A DNA stretch of 64,000 nt from Pseudacidovorax sp. (GTDB lineage Bacteria > Pseudomonadota > Gammaproteobacteria > Burkholderiales > Burkholderiaceae_C): NCBI RefSeq assembly GCF_017991995.1, contig NZ_JAGOPN010000002.1, positions 62,001 to 126,000 on the forward strand. The letters are read 5' to 3'. A program made the position numbers and the translations under genes. The notes under the pieces are model-generated. The model was given only the letters and a program-made list of their open reading frames with translations, did no database searches and was not told the origin of the DNA. Positions 44,375 to 53,861 of the stretch are shown in pieces. Position 1 is the stretch's first letter, and each line of letters opens with the position of its first letter.

Positions 44375-44797
44375 ATGCGTATCTGGCAGAAACCCATCTC
44401 GATCGAGGAACTCACCCGCAGCCATGTGGGCACCGTGGGCGGCCACATCGGCCTGGAGTTCGTGGAGATCGGCGACGACTACATCGTCGGCCGCGTGCCG
44501 GTGGACGCCCGCACCATCCAGCCCTACGGCATCCTGCACGGCGGCGTGTCGGTGGTGCTGGCTGAGACGCTGGGCTCCTGCGGCGCGCACTACTCGGTGC
44601 CCGAAGGCGAACGCACGGTCGGGCTGGACGTCAATGCCAATCACCTGCGCGCGGCCTCCAAGGGCTGGGTCACAGGCACCGCCCGGCCGGTGCACCGCGG
44701 CCGCAGCACCCACGTGTGGCAGATCGAATTGCGCAACGACGAGGGCGAGCTGACCTGCGTCTCCCGCCTGACCATGGCGGTGCTGCAGCCGCGCTGA
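44375..44797 (+). CDS. Hotdog-fold thioesterase (PaaI/MenI-like)
   Basis: A 140-residue hotdog protein. The family motif is seen as QPYGILHGGVSVVLAETLGS, where the Gly-Gly and Glu form the active site, followed by VGLDVNANHLRAASKGWVTG. Members hydrolyse aryl- or acyl-CoA thioesters, such as DHNA-CoA or phenylacetyl-CoA intermediates. It is placed upstream of an unrelated permease, so its substrate cannot be inferred from context. Confidence 0.9.
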   Translation: MRIWQKPISIEELTRSHVGTVGGHIGLEFVEIGDDYIVGRVPVDARTIQPYGILHGGVSVVLAETLGSCGAHYSVPEGERTVGLDVNANHLRAASKGWVTGTARPVHRGRSTHVWQIELRNDEGELTCVSRLTMAVLQPR

Positions 44798-44855
44798 GCG
44801 GCCGGCGCCGCGCCCCCACCGAACAACCAACAACAAACACCCCGAGGAGAAACCC

Positions 44856-46148
44856 ATGAGCCTTTTCCAGTGGCGCGAAGTCGCCATGACGGGCAACACC
44901 GTCGTCGCGCCCGATGAGCGCCTGTCCTGGCCGCAGACCGGCGCCATGGGCGTGCAGCACGTCATCGCCATGTTCGGCGCCACGGTGCTGGCGCCCATCC
45001 TGATGGGCTTCAACCCCAACGTGGCCATCCTGATGAGTGGGCTGGGCACGCTGATGTTCTACCTGCTCACCGGCGGGCGCGTGCCGAGCTACCTGGGCTC
45101 GAGCTTCGCCTTCATCGGCGTGGTGATCGCCGCCACCGGCTATGGCGGTCAGGGGCCCAATGCCAACCTGCCGGTGGCGCTGGGCGGCATCATCGTCTGC
45201 GGGCTGGTGTACTTCGGCATCGGCCTGCTGGTGCAGGCCATCGGCACCGGCTGGATCGAGCGCTTCATGCCGCCGGTGGTTACCGGCGCGGTGGTGGCGG
45301 TGATCGGCCTCAACCTGGCGAGCGTGCCGATCAAGAACATGGCGGCCGGCAACTTCGACAGCTGGATGCAGGCCATGACCTTCCTGTGCGTGGGCCTGGT
45401 GGCGGTGTTCGCGCGCGGCATGCTGCAGCGCCTGCTGATACTGGCCGGTCTGCTGCTGGCCAGCGTGATCTACGCCGTGCTGGCGAATGGCCTGGGCATG
45501 GGCAAGCCGCTGGACCTGTCGGGCGTGGCCGCCGCGGCCTGGGTGGGCATGCCGGCCTTCACCGGCCCGCGCTTCGACACGGGCGCCATGCTGCTGATCG
45601 CGCCGGTGGCCATCATCCTGGTGGCCGAGAACCTGGGCCACCTCAAGGCCGTCACGGCCATGACCGGCCGCAACCTCGACCCGCTGATCGGCCGCGCCTT
45701 CATGGGCGACGGCCTGGCCACCATGGTGAGCGGCGCGGCCGGCGGCACGGGCGTCACCACCTATGCCGAGAACATCGGCGTGATGGCCGCCACGCGCATC
45801 TATTCCACCGCCGTGTTCGTGGTGGCGGCCGTGATCGCGCTGGTGCTGGGCTTCAGCCCCAAGTTCGGCGCGCTGATCCAGGCCATTCCGCTGCCGGTGA
45901 TGGGCGGCGTGTCGATCGTGGTGTTCGGCCTGATCGCCGTGGCCGGCGCCAAGATCTGGGTCGACAACCGGGTCGACTTTGCGGACAACCGCAACCTGAT
46001 CGTGGCCGCCATCACGCTGATCCTGGGCACGGGCGACTTCACGCTCAAGTTCGGCCAGTTCGCGCTGGGCGGCATCGGCACCGCCACCTTCGGGGCGCTG
46101 CTGTTGTGGGCCATGCTGGGCCGCAACGCAAACGCCCGGTCACATTGA
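44856..46148 (+). CDS. NCS2-family uracil/xanthine permease (UraA-like)
   Basis: A 430-residue inner membrane symporter with fourteen predicted segments. Family signatures include QTGAMGVQHVIAMFGATVLA, GTGWIERFMPPVVTGAVV, VAENLGHLKAVTAMTGRN and GLATMVSGAAGGTGVTTYAE. The UraA-type nucleobase-binding Glu is in VAENLGH and a second one in TYAENIG. Uracil is the most likely substrate. GAGGAGA is 5 bases before the ATG and a clear terminator follows the stop. Confidence 0.92.
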   Translation: MSLFQWREVAMTGNTVVAPDERLSWPQTGAMGVQHVIAMFGATVLAPILMGFNPNVAILMSGLGTLMFYLLTGGRVPSYLGSSFAFIGVVIAATGYGGQGPNANLPVALGGIIVCGLVYFGIGLLVQAIGTGWIERFMPPVVTGAVVAVIGLNLASVPIKNMAAGNFDSWMQAMTFLCVGLVAVFARGMLQRLLILAGLLLASVIYAVLANGLGMGKPLDLSGVAAAAWVGMPAFTGPRFDTGAMLLIAPVAIILVAENLGHLKAVTAMTGRNLDPLIGRAFMGDGLATMVSGAAGGTGVTTYAENIGVMAATRIYSTAVFVVAAVIALVLGFSPKFGALIQAIPLPVMGGVSIVVFGLIAVAGAKIWVDNRVDFADNRNLIVAAITLILGTGDFTLKFGQFALGGIGTATFGALLLWAMLGRNANARSH

Positions 46149-46196
46149 GGGCCCCTTCGCGGCGCCGCCGGGCGGTGCTGCGCCGTTAGACTTCGA

Positions 46197-46227
46197 AGGT
46201 TTCGCCAGTGTGGCGAAACCTTTTTTT
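46197..46227 (+). terminator. Rho-independent terminator after the permease gene
   Basis: AGGTTTCGCC (46197-46206) pairs perfectly with GGCGAAACCT (46212-46221) around AGTGT, followed by seven T residues (46221-46227). It lies 33 bases before minC and isolates the min operon from readthrough. Confidence 0.9.
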
Positions 46228-46260
46228 CATTCACCCTCCATTTCTCCCCACCGTCCCTCG

Positions 46261-47007
46261 ATGGCCGATGCTTCCGCCGCACGCGCACGCGCGGTTTTCG
46301 AATTCAAGAGCGCCACGCTGCCCCTGGTGGCCGTGATCCTCAAGACCGCCGACCTGTCCGTGCTGACGGCCGCGCTCGACGCGCAGCTGGCCGATTCGCC
46401 CGATTTCTTCGAGCAGGAGCCGGTGGTGATCGACCTCTCCCAGCTGCCCGAGGACGAGGCCGCCCGCAGCATCGACTTCAGGAAGCTGCGCACCATCCTC
46501 GCGCGGCACCAGACCCAGCCCGTGGCCGTGCGCGGCGCCGATGCGCGCCACGCCCAGGCGGCGCGCGCCGCGGGCCTGGCCATCGCGGCCCTGCCCGGCC
46601 CGGCCCCCGCACGGCCGCCCGAGCCGCCCAGCCCCGCGCCGCAGATCGTGCGCGAGGTGCCGGTGCCGCAAGGTGGCACGCTGCTGATCGACCGGCCGTT
46701 GCGCTCGGGCCAGCAGGTCTATGCCCGCGGCGGCGACGTGATCGTCACCGGCCTGGTGAGCTTCGGCGCCGAGGTCATTGCCGACGGCAATGTGCATGTG
46801 TACGCGCCGCTGCGCGGCAAGGCCATCGCCGGGGCGCGGGGCGACACCGGCGCGCGCATTTTCACCACCTGCCTCGAAGCGCAGCTGGTGGCCGTGGCCG
46901 GCGTCTACCGCACCTCCGAAGTGGCCCTGCCCCCCGACGTGGCCGGCAAGCCCGCGCAGATCCGCCTGCAGGACGACAAGCTTCTGCTGGAAGCCATCAC
47001 CGGTTGA
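46261..47007 (+). CDS. minC: Septum site-determining protein MinC
   Basis: A 248-residue inhibitor of FtsZ ring assembly. The N-terminal domain (residues 8-110) is less conserved, a Pro-rich linker spans about 117-135 ([14 protein letters not shown]), and the C-terminal beta-helix domain binds MinD ([20 protein letters not shown], then [20 protein letters not shown]). With MinD it forms the polar division block. It is the first gene of minCDE, preceded by a terminator. Confidence 0.95.
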   Translation: MADASAARARAVFEFKSATLPLVAVILKTADLSVLTAALDAQLADSPDFFEQEPVVIDLSQLPEDEAARSIDFRKLRTILARHQTQPVAVRGADARHAQAARAAGLAIAALPGPAPARPPEPPSPAPQIVREVPVPQGGTLLIDRPLRSGQQVYARGGDVIVTGLVSFGAEVIADGNVHVYAPLRGKAIAGARGDTGARIFTTCLEAQLVAVAGVYRTSEVALPPDVAGKPAQIRLQDDKLLLEAITG

Positions 47008-47081
47008 TGGCTCCCCGCAAAAAACCCCCCATTCCCCAGCGCAACAAGCGGCGCGAACCAGTCAAAAAAGGATTCAGGCAA

Positions 47082-47894
47082 ATGACCAAGATCGTGGTGG
47101 TGACCTCGGGCAAGGGCGGCGTCGGCAAGACGACCTCCAGCGCGAGCTTCTCGTCGGGCCTGGCCCTCGCGGGCAAGAAGACGGCCGTGATCGACTTCGA
47201 CGTGGGCCTGCGCAACCTGGACCTGATCATGGGTTGCGAGCGCCGCGTGGTGTACGACTTCGTCAACGTGATCCAGGGCGAGGCCAACCTGACGCAGGCC
47301 CTGATCAAGGACAAGCTGTGCGACAACCTGTTCGTGCTGGCCGCCTCGCAGACGCGCGACAAGGAAGCGCTGACGCAGGAAGGCGTGGGCCGCGTGCTGG
47401 AAGAGCTCAAGACGATGGACTTCGACTACATCGTGTGCGACTCGCCCGCCGGCATCGAGACCGGCGCGCTGATGGCCATGCACTTCGCCGACGAGGCGCT
47501 GGTGGTGACCAACCCCGAGGTGTCCTCGGTGCGCGACTCCGACCGCATCCTGGGCATGCTCAGCTCCAAGACCAAGCGGGCCAAGGACGGCGCCGAGCCG
47601 ATCAAGGAGCATCTGCTCATCACCCGCTACAACCCCAGCCGCGTGGCCGACGGCCAGATGCTGTCGCTGGAGGACATCCAGGACATCCTGCGCATTCCGC
47701 TGATCGGCGTGATCCCGGAGTCGGAGTCGGTGCTGCAGGCCTCCAACCAGGGCATCCCGGCGGTGCACGACAAGGAGAGCGACGTGGCCCAGGCCTACCT
47801 GGACGTGGTGGCGCGCTTCCTCGGCGAAGACCGTCCCATGCGTTTCACCGAAGCGGCCAAGCCCGGCTTCTTCAAGCGAATCTTCGGGAGGTAA
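47082..47894 (+). CDS. minD: Septum site-determining ATPase MinD
   Basis: A 270-residue membrane-associated ATPase. The deviant Walker A is GKGGVGKTT at residues 10-18 with signature Lys11, switch segments follow at [14 protein letters not shown] and [12 protein letters not shown], and a C-terminal amphipathic helix ([12 protein letters not shown]) binds the membrane. AAGGATTC lies upstream of the ATG, which defines the start. MinD recruits MinC and is released by MinE. Confidence 0.97.
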   Translation: MTKIVVVTSGKGGVGKTTSSASFSSGLALAGKKTAVIDFDVGLRNLDLIMGCERRVVYDFVNVIQGEANLTQALIKDKLCDNLFVLAASQTRDKEALTQEGVGRVLEELKTMDFDYIVCDSPAGIETGALMAMHFADEALVVTNPEVSSVRDSDRILGMLSSKTKRAKDGAEPIKEHLLITRYNPSRVADGQMLSLEDIQDILRIPLIGVIPESESVLQASNQGIPAVHDKESDVAQAYLDVVARFLGEDRPMRFTEAAKPGFFKRIFGR

Positions 47895-47899
47895 GGCGC

Positions 47900-48184
47900 A
47901 TGTCCTTCCTCTCCTTCCTGCTGGGCGAGAAGAAGAAGTCCGCGGCCGTCGCCAAGGAACGGCTGCAGATCATCCTGGCCCACGAGCGCGGCATCAACGC
48001 GCGCCGGCCCGACTACCTGCCGCAGTTGCAGCGCGAACTGCTGGAGGTGATCTCCAAGTACGTGTCGATCAAGGCCGAGGACATCAAGGTGCACCTGGAG
48101 AAGCAGGACGCACTGGAAGTGCTCGAGGTCAAGATCGAGCTGCCGGACCTGCCGACCGCCGGCTCCACGCCCGCGGCCCGCTGA
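47900..48184 (+). CDS. minE: Cell division topological specificity factor MinE
   Basis: A 94-residue protein. The N-terminal helix binds the membrane and MinD ([20 protein letters not shown]), and the region [11 protein letters not shown] holds the residues that stimulate MinD ATPase. The C-terminal dimerisation part follows. GGGAGG overlaps the minD stop region, 8-13 bases before the ATG, so translation is coupled. Confidence 0.96.
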   Translation: MSFLSFLLGEKKKSAAVAKERLQIILAHERGINARRPDYLPQLQRELLEVISKYVSIKAEDIKVHLEKQDALEVLEVKIELPDLPTAGSTPAAR

Positions 48185-48258
48185 CGCCCGGGCTTTGCGC
48201 CCGCGGCGGCTGCGGTTATCGTGGCCGCTCCCCGCAACACTCCATGGAGAGACGCCCG

Positions 48259-48777
48259 ATGGCCACCCGCAAGACCTCCTCGTCCACGTCCGCCGGCGGC
48301 GCCGGCCCGCTGCCCGATCCCATGGCCGCGCTGGCCGGCATGCAGGAGGCCGCGACCAAGTCGCTGCAGGAGATGGCCCAGCGCATGCAGGGCATGGACG
48401 TGACCGGCACCGCCGCCCTGCTGCTGGAGAACGGCCGCAAGGACATGGAGGCGATGGTCAAGGCCAGTTCGATGGCGCGCGAGGGCCTGCAGAGCGTGGT
48501 CCAGCGCCAGACCGAGATGCTCAAGCAGTCCATCGAGCAGTGGCGCGACACGTTGCAGTCCATGCCCGGCCAGGACATGAAGGCCCAGCTCGGCAAGATC
48601 GACAGCATGGGCCGCGCCGGCTTCCAGCAGGCGCTGGAGGACATCCGCGAACTGGCCGACCTCACCGCGAAGTCCCAGGCTGAAGCCTTCGAGATCGTGC
48701 GCCAGCGCGTCAACGAAAACGTGGAACAGGCCCGCCAGTTGCTGGCCCAGGGCATGGACGCGCACAAGAAGCGCTGA
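48259..48777 (+). CDS. Phasin-family protein
   Basis: A 172-residue predominantly helical protein with heptad-like repeats throughout residues 25-165 (REGLQSVVQRQTEMLKQSIE; ADLTAKSQAEAFEIVRQRVN). This is the pattern of phasins, which coat polyhydroxyalkanoate granules. The basic C-terminus is AHKKR. I chose the ATG at 48259, which has GGAGAG upstream; an in-frame ATG at 48244 would add five residues. A terminator follows. No PHA synthase gene lies nearby. Confidence 0.85.
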   Translation: MATRKTSSSTSAGGAGPLPDPMAALAGMQEAATKSLQEMAQRMQGMDVTGTAALLLENGRKDMEAMVKASSMAREGLQSVVQRQTEMLKQSIEQWRDTLQSMPGQDMKAQLGKIDSMGRAGFQQALEDIRELADLTAKSQAEAFEIVRQRVNENVEQARQLLAQGMDAHKKR

Positions 48778-48800
48778 GTCTGCAACCCTCTGACCCCATG

Positions 48801-48828
48801 AAAAGAGCCTCCCGCGGGAGGCTCTTTT
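48801..48828. terminator. Perfect 28-bp palindrome, likely bidirectional terminator
   Basis: The arms AAAAGAGCCTCCCG (48801-48814) and CGGGAGGCTCTTTT (48815-48828) are exact complements with T-runs at both ends. It lies just after the phasin gene on the plus strand and could also end transcripts arriving from the convergent binding-protein gene. Confidence 0.9.
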
Positions 48829-48894
48829 ATTTGGTTGGTAGAGAACGCACGATCATCCGCTCGCCGACAACCTCGACCCCACGACTGCACGAGA

Positions 48895-48946
48895 GGCCGC
48901 GGAGCAGGCCACGCCAGCGGCTCCCGCGGAACCGGCTCTGCCGGGC
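48895..48946 (-). repeat. Dispersed intergenic repeat, copy 3
   Basis: On the minus strand it contains GCCCGGCAGAGCCGGTTCCG and ends GCGTGGCCTGCTCCGCGGCC, a close match to copies 1 and 2. It lies in the convergent gap between the phasin and the amino acid-binding protein genes. Confidence 0.8.
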
Positions 48947-49016
48947 CGCTGGGAGCGCCCCCCGGCAGGGGGGTCGGCGAAGCGGCACGCAGTGCCGCGC
49001 AGCCTGGGGGGCGAGC

Positions 49017-49910
49017 TCATGTCGCTGGCTTGTCGCTCAAGGCCTTGAGGTTGTCCTTGAGCTCCTTGCTCATCGGCAGCCCGATGGCCTGGTTCTTCGG
49101 CGGGATCGGGCCCATGAACCACTTGGCGTACATCTTCTCGAACTCGCCCGACTTCATGAGGCCGGTGAAGACGCCGTCCACCAGCGCCTTGAACTTCGGA
49201 TCGTCCTTGCGCAGCATGCAGGCATAGGGCTCCACCTGCAGCGCCTCGCCCACCACCTCCAGGCTGGCCGGATCCTTGGCGTTGGCCTTCAAGCCGAAGA
49301 GCAGGATGTCGTCCATCGGGAAAGCCGCGGCGCGATCGCTCTCGACCAGCAGCAGCGCATCGGCATGGTCCTTGGTGCCGATGATGTCCAGGTCCAGCTT
49401 CTTCTCCTCGTTGTACTTGCGCACGACCAGCATGTTGGTGGTGCCGGTGGTGATGGCCACCTTCTTGCCCTTGAGGTCGGCCCAGTCCTTGATGTTGGAA
49501 CTCTTCTTCACCAGCGCGCGGGTGCCGGTGTAGAAGTGGTTGATGGCGAAGGCCACGTCCTTGCCGCGGGCGGTGTTGTTGGTGGTGGAGCCGCACTCCA
49601 GGTCGATGGTGCCGTTGGTCAGCAGCGGGATGCGGTTCTGCGAGGTGACGGGCATCAGCGCCACTTCCAGGTTGGGCTTGTTGAGCTGCTTCTTGACCTC
49701 GGCCACCACGGCATTGCTCAGTTCCACCGCGAAGCCGATGGGCTTGCCGGGCGCTTCCAGGTAGCTGAAGGGCACCGAGGACTCGCGGTAGGCCAGGGTG
49801 ATCTTGTTGTCCTTGTCGATCTTGGCCAGCGTGTCCTGGCCCTGGGCCTGGGCGGCCTGCAGGCTGGCGATGCCCAGCAGGGCGGCGGTCATGAGGGGGG
49901 AAAGCTTCAT
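49017..49910 (-). CDS. Amino acid ABC transporter substrate-binding protein (GltI-like)
   Basis: A 297-residue periplasmic protein with a Sec signal (cleavage after LQAAQA, about residue 22) and the SBP_bac_3 fold. Conserved segments are ITLAYRESSVPFSYLEAPGK, PIGFAVELSNAVV and GTIDLECGSTTNNTARGKDV, a pattern typical of glutamate/aspartate-binding proteins. No permease or ATPase genes are next to it. The ATG at 49910 has AAAGG upstream and a plausible signal peptide. Confidence 0.92.
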   Translation of the reverse strand: MKLSPLMTAALLGIASLQAAQAQGQDTLAKIDKDNKITLAYRESSVPFSYLEAPGKPIGFAVELSNAVVAEVKKQLNKPNLEVALMPVTSQNRIPLLTNGTIDLECGSTTNNTARGKDVAFAINHFYTGTRALVKKSSNIKDWADLKGKKVAITTGTTNMLVVRKYNEEKKLDLDIIGTKDHADALLLVESDRAAAFPMDDILLFGLKANAKDPASLEVVGEALQVEPYACMLRKDDPKFKALVDGVFTGLMKSGEFEKMYAKWFMGPIPPKNQAIGLPMSKELKDNLKALSDKPAT

Positions 49911-50215
49911 GGAAACCTTTCTGTCGAAGATGCGTGTGAAGGAAGCGAGCACGACGGAAGAAGACGGACTCGTCAGGGACCCAAGCAAGGCGCCGGCCAG
50001 TGTGGCCGCAGGACCGGGCCGCCGCTCATGGTTTTTTCGCGGCCGGCCATGCCCAAAGCTTATGGATGCGCGCCGCGCCCCATGAGCTCGCGGCATGGCC
50101 CTGGATGGCTTTGGCATTGGCGGCGCGCAGGCACGCTCCGTAGAGTGCGGGTTCACCCTGACGGGCCAGCCCGCCGCCCTCTTCCGCGTCCCCTCTCTTC
50201 CGTCCGCACACCACC
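49911..50215. other. Intergenic region without recognised gene
   Basis: This 305-base gap separates the divergent amino acid-binding protein and D-amino acid dehydrogenase genes. It contains no reading frame with family similarity and no strong palindrome. It must hold both promoters, but I see no convincing -35/-10 pair. Confidence 0.6.
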
Positions 50216-51454
50216 ATGCACATCTGCATCCTCGGCGCCGGCATCGTCGGCCTGGCCACCGCGTGGGAACTCCAGGCCCAAGGCCATACCGTGACGGTGC
50301 TGGACCGTGCAGCGCCCGGAAGCGGCACCAGCAGCGGCAATGGCGCGCAGCTGAGCTACTCCTATGTGGCGCCGCTGGCCGATGCCTCCATCTGGGGCCA
50401 GTTGCCGCATCTGATGTTCTCGGCCGATTCACCGCTGAAGCTGCGCCCCCAGCTGGACCCGCAGCAGTGGCGCTGGGGACTGGGCTTCATGGCGGCCTGC
50501 AACGACCGCAGCGCGGCACGCACGACGCAGGCCCTGCTGCAGCTGGCCGCTGCGAGCCGCGAGGGCTTCGAGGCCATGCGCGCGCAGCTTCAACCCGACT
50601 GCGACTTTGCCGAGGCCGGCAAGCTGGTGCTCTACGGCAGTGCCGCGGGCGTGGAGGCGGCACGTCGGCAGGTGGCGCTGCAGCAATCGCTGGGCGGCGC
50701 GGCGCAGCGCGTGGTGACGCCGGACGAGGCCGTCGCGCTGGAGCCCGCCCTCGCCGGCTATCGCGGCCGCTTCGCCGGCGCGGTCTACACCGCGAGCGAG
50801 TGTGTGGCCGATTGCCTGAAGGTGTGCCAGGCGCTCGCTGCGGCGCTGCAGGCGCGCGGGGTGCAGTTGGTCACGGCCGAGGTGCAGGGCTTCGAAGCCT
50901 CGCGTGGCCGTGCCAGGGCGGTGCGCACGCGCGAGCAAGGCGCCATCGCCGCCGATGCCTTCGTGGTCGCCGTCGGCACCGCCGCGGCGCGCTTCGGCCG
51001 CATGCTGGGCGCCTATTTGCCGGTCTACCCGCTCAAGGGCTACAGCATCACGCTGCCGGTGCACGACACGCCCGGCGCCGCGCCGGTGGTGAGCGTGACG
51101 GACACGACGCGCAAGACGGTGTTCGCGCGCATCGGCCAGCGGCTGCGCGTGGCCGGCATGGCGGAGCTGGTGGGCGAGGACCTGCGCATCCCGCCCGCGC
51201 GCATCGCCACGCTGCAGGCGGCCACGCAGACCGTGTTTCCGCATGCCGCGGTGCAGGGCGCCGACCCGCAGCCCTGGGCGGGCCTACGGCCGGCCACGCC
51301 CAGCGGACTGCCGCTGGTGGGCCATGCCGGGCGCGCACCGGCCAACGTGCTGTTCAACGTCGGCCATGGCGCGCTGGGCTTCACGTTGGCCTTCGGCACG
51401 GCGCGCCAGGTGGCGCACCGGCTGGCGGCCGACACGGCCCTGGTACCGGCCTGA
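50216..51454 (+). CDS. dadA: D-amino acid dehydrogenase
   Basis: A 412-residue membrane-associated flavoprotein that oxidises D-amino acids, mainly D-alanine, and passes electrons to the respiratory chain. The FAD motif is ICILGAGIVGLATAWEL, followed by SSGNGAQLSYSYVAPLAD, the DadA hallmark. The C-terminal segment GLRPATPSGLPLVGHAG is also typical. The usual partner, alanine racemase DadX, is not next to it. Confidence 0.92.
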   Translation: MHICILGAGIVGLATAWELQAQGHTVTVLDRAAPGSGTSSGNGAQLSYSYVAPLADASIWGQLPHLMFSADSPLKLRPQLDPQQWRWGLGFMAACNDRSAARTTQALLQLAAASREGFEAMRAQLQPDCDFAEAGKLVLYGSAAGVEAARRQVALQQSLGGAAQRVVTPDEAVALEPALAGYRGRFAGAVYTASECVADCLKVCQALAAALQARGVQLVTAEVQGFEASRGRARAVRTREQGAIAADAFVVAVGTAAARFGRMLGAYLPVYPLKGYSITLPVHDTPGAAPVVSVTDTTRKTVFARIGQRLRVAGMAELVGEDLRIPPARIATLQAATQTVFPHAAVQGADPQPWAGLRPATPSGLPLVGHAGRAPANVLFNVGHGALGFTLAFGTARQVAHRLAADTALVPA

Positions 51455-51527
51455 AGGAACCACGGGAACGGCGCCGGCACGCCCGTCCGCGGGCACGACG
51501 CAGGCCTGCGCACGCCCCTGGGCTGCG

Positions 51528-52268
51528 TCAGAAGCGGTAGGTGGCCGACAGGTAGGTCACCACGGGGTTCAGCTTGAGCCGCGCCTCGCTGGTGAGCAGC
51601 GGCAGGCCGGTCGCCGTGGTGGTGGTCAGCGTCGCCTTGGTCTTGAGCGGGATGTACGAGACCGACAGCGAGATGCCCCAGTGCCGGTCGAACTGCCAGG
51701 CCGCGCCCACGTTGAACACCGGCGCGAAAGAGCTGTCGAGCTTGGCCGAGGTCACGGTGCTCAGCGGCGGCCGGCCGGCCAGGCCGCCGACCGCGCTCTG
51801 CAGGCCCGGCGTCAGGCTCACGTCGCTGTACCAGACATAGGTGCCCCCTGCGCCGACGAAGGGCCGGAAGGCGTCGTTGCCGTTGCCGAAGTAGTACTTG
51901 CCCAGGATCGTGGGACTCCATTGCCGCGCCTCGCCCAGCTGGCCGACCCGCGCCAGCGTGCCTTCGCCATTGAGCTTGAACTTGGGCGGCACGCCGAGCA
52001 CGCCTTCCACGGCCCAGTTCGGGTCGATGAAGTAGACGGCGCTCAGCCCCAGGGTGTCGGCACTGCTGACACCGGCGCCGGAGCCCGGTACCACGCTGGG
52101 AATGGGCGAGGTCACCGTCAGCGGCTTGCTGGAGTCGCGCGGGGAGAAATGGAGCCAGCCGGCGCCCATGACCCAGTCGCCCGCCTGCTGGGCCAGCGCC
52201 GGGGTGGTGGCCAGGCCGCCCAGGGCGGCGAGGGTCAGAGTCTGGAGGAGTCGTTGTTGTCTCTGCAT
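51528..52268 (-). CDS. OmpW-family outer membrane protein
   Basis: A 246-residue beta-barrel with a signal peptide (cleavage after PALA, about residue 26) and the OmpW pattern (GDWVMGAGWLHFSPRDSSKP; WAVEGVLGVPPKFKLNGEGT). The last strand ends in VVTYLSATYRF with the C-terminal Phe needed for barrel insertion. OmpW proteins form narrow channels for hydrophobic molecules. A LysR gene lies 84 bases upstream on the same strand. Confidence 0.92.
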   Translation of the reverse strand: MQRQQRLLQTLTLAALGGLATTPALAQQAGDWVMGAGWLHFSPRDSSKPLTVTSPIPSVVPGSGAGVSSADTLGLSAVYFIDPNWAVEGVLGVPPKFKLNGEGTLARVGQLGEARQWSPTILGKYYFGNGNDAFRPFVGAGGTYVWYSDVSLTPGLQSAVGGLAGRPPLSTVTSAKLDSSFAPVFNVGAAWQFDRHWGISLSVSYIPLKTKATLTTTTATGLPLLTSEARLKLNPVVTYLSATYRF

Positions 52269-52352
52269 GGAAGAGTCCTTTGGATGAGGGATGCGTGCCG
52301 TCCCCGGGTCGGCTCCGGGGCGGAGCCGACGATGCGAACGACCGTTCGCTTT

Positions 52353-53267
52353 TTATCCCAATTCCGGGGTGGACGCCGTCAGGACTTGTCTTACACACGC
52401 GAGCAGCGTGCGCATGGGCACCGACTCGCCGGCCTGCTCGGCCCGCAGCACGCGCACCGGCACCGGCAAGGCCGGCGCCAGCGCCAGGCGGTCGACCTTG
52501 GCCGAGTCGGCCGACAGCGCCGTGCAGCCGTCCACCAGCGCCGCGCCCAGGCCGTGGTGGGCCATGGCCAGCGCCGCGTGGTAGGTCTGCACCGTGACCA
52601 CCGCCTGCAGGCCGACGCCGGCCTCGCGGCAGGCCTGGGCCACGCCCAGGCCCAGCGGGTCGCGGCCATCCAGCGCGATCACAGGCACGTCGGCCAGATC
52701 GGGCAGCGAGAGCCGGCCCGCCTTCACCAACGTCGCCGGCAGCAGGCCGCGCGGCGCCACGCAGACCATGCGGCTGTCGGCCACCGGCTCGTTCACCAGG
52801 CCCGCATGTGGCAGCGCACTGAAGGCGAAGCCGATGTCCGCCTCGCGCAGCAGCAGGGCCGAGACGATCTGCGGCGTGTGCAGGGCCTCCACGCGGATCG
52901 CGACCGCCGGATGCCGGGCGCGGAAGGCGACCAGCGCCCTCGGCAGCACCTCGTGGGTCAGCGCCATCACCGCCAGGATGCGCAACTCGCCCGCCACTTC
53001 GCCGCCATGGCGCAGCTGGCTGGCCAGGCGCTGCACCTCGTCGAGCTGCGCGAACAGCCGCTCGATGCGCGGATACAGCGCCTGCGCCTCGGCCGTGGGA
53101 ATGAGCCGCCCCTTGGCACGCCGGAACAGCGCGAAGCCCAGCTGCAGCTCGGCATGCTGCAGGGTGCGGCTGACCGCCGGCTGCGTGACGTTGATCAGCC
53201 GCGCCGCCGCGCTCACGCTGCCGGTGAGCATCACGGCATTGAAGACCTCGATGTGGCGCAGGCGCAT
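52353..53267 (-). CDS. LysR-family transcriptional regulator
   Basis: A 304-residue regulator. The N-terminal winged helix is MRLRHIEVFNAVMLTGSVSA, then AARLINVTQPAVSRTLQHAE, and the effector domain follows with LRILAVMALTHEVLPRALVA. Such LysR proteins often control amino acid or opine genes. Its target is unknown; candidates are the adenosyltransferase upstream and OmpW downstream, which lie on the same strand. Confidence 0.9.
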   Translation of the reverse strand: MRLRHIEVFNAVMLTGSVSAAARLINVTQPAVSRTLQHAELQLGFALFRRAKGRLIPTAEAQALYPRIERLFAQLDEVQRLASQLRHGGEVAGELRILAVMALTHEVLPRALVAFRARHPAVAIRVEALHTPQIVSALLLREADIGFAFSALPHAGLVNEPVADSRMVCVAPRGLLPATLVKAGRLSLPDLADVPVIALDGRDPLGLGVAQACREAGVGLQAVVTVQTYHAALAMAHHGLGAALVDGCTALSADSAKVDRLALAPALPVPVRVLRAEQAGESVPMRTLLACVRQVLTASTPELG

Positions 53268-53276
53268 GCGGCGCTG

Positions 53277-53861
53277 TCAGTCGCCGGAGGCCGACGCGTC
53301 CTGCGCCGCGCGTGCCATGCGCTCGCTCTTCCAGTAGACGTCGTCGCCGCCATCCATGCGGTTGAGCACCCGGGCCAGCACGAAGAGCAGGTCCGACAGC
53401 CGGTTGAGGTAGCGCCGCGGCGCATCGTTGACCACCTCCACGGCACCCAGCGCGACGATGGCGCGCTCGGCCCTGCGCGCCACGGTGCGGCACACATGGG
53501 CCTGCGATGCGGCGCGCGTGCCGGCCGGCAGGATGAACTCGGCCAGGCGCGGCAGCGCGGCGTTGTGTGTCTCCAGCGCCTGGTCCAGCTGCAGCAGCGC
53601 CTCGTCCTTGAGCAGCGTGTAGCCAGGCATGGCCAGTTCGCCGCCAAGGTTGAAGAGCTGGTGCTGCACATCGACCAGCAGCTCGCGCACGTCGGCGGGC
53701 AGCGGCTCGCAGAGCAACAGGCCGATGTGGGAATTAAGCTCGTCCACGTCGCCCATGGCATGCACGCGCAGGTGGCCCTTGGAGACGCGGGTGTTGTCAC
53801 CCAGGCCGGTGCTGCCGTCGTCGCCGGTGCGGGTGGCGATCTGGGTGAGGCGGTTGCCCAT
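53277..53861 (-). CDS. PduO-type cob(I)alamin adenosyltransferase
   Basis: A 194-residue cytoplasmic enzyme that makes adenosylcobalamin from ATP and cob(I)alamin. The N-terminal ATP site is RLTQIATRTGDDGSTGLGDN, followed by MGDVDELNSHIGLLL. The conserved helix RRAERAIVALGAVE and RYLNRLSDLLFVLARVLNRM complete the PduO signature. The ATG at 53861 yields the family N-terminus. A 9-base gap to the LysR gene suggests co-transcription. Confidence 0.94.
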   Translation of the reverse strand: MGNRLTQIATRTGDDGSTGLGDNTRVSKGHLRVHAMGDVDELNSHIGLLLCEPLPADVRELLVDVQHQLFNLGGELAMPGYTLLKDEALLQLDQALETHNAALPRLAEFILPAGTRAASQAHVCRTVARRAERAIVALGAVEVVNDAPRRYLNRLSDLLFVLARVLNRMDGGDDVYWKSERMARAAQDASASGD

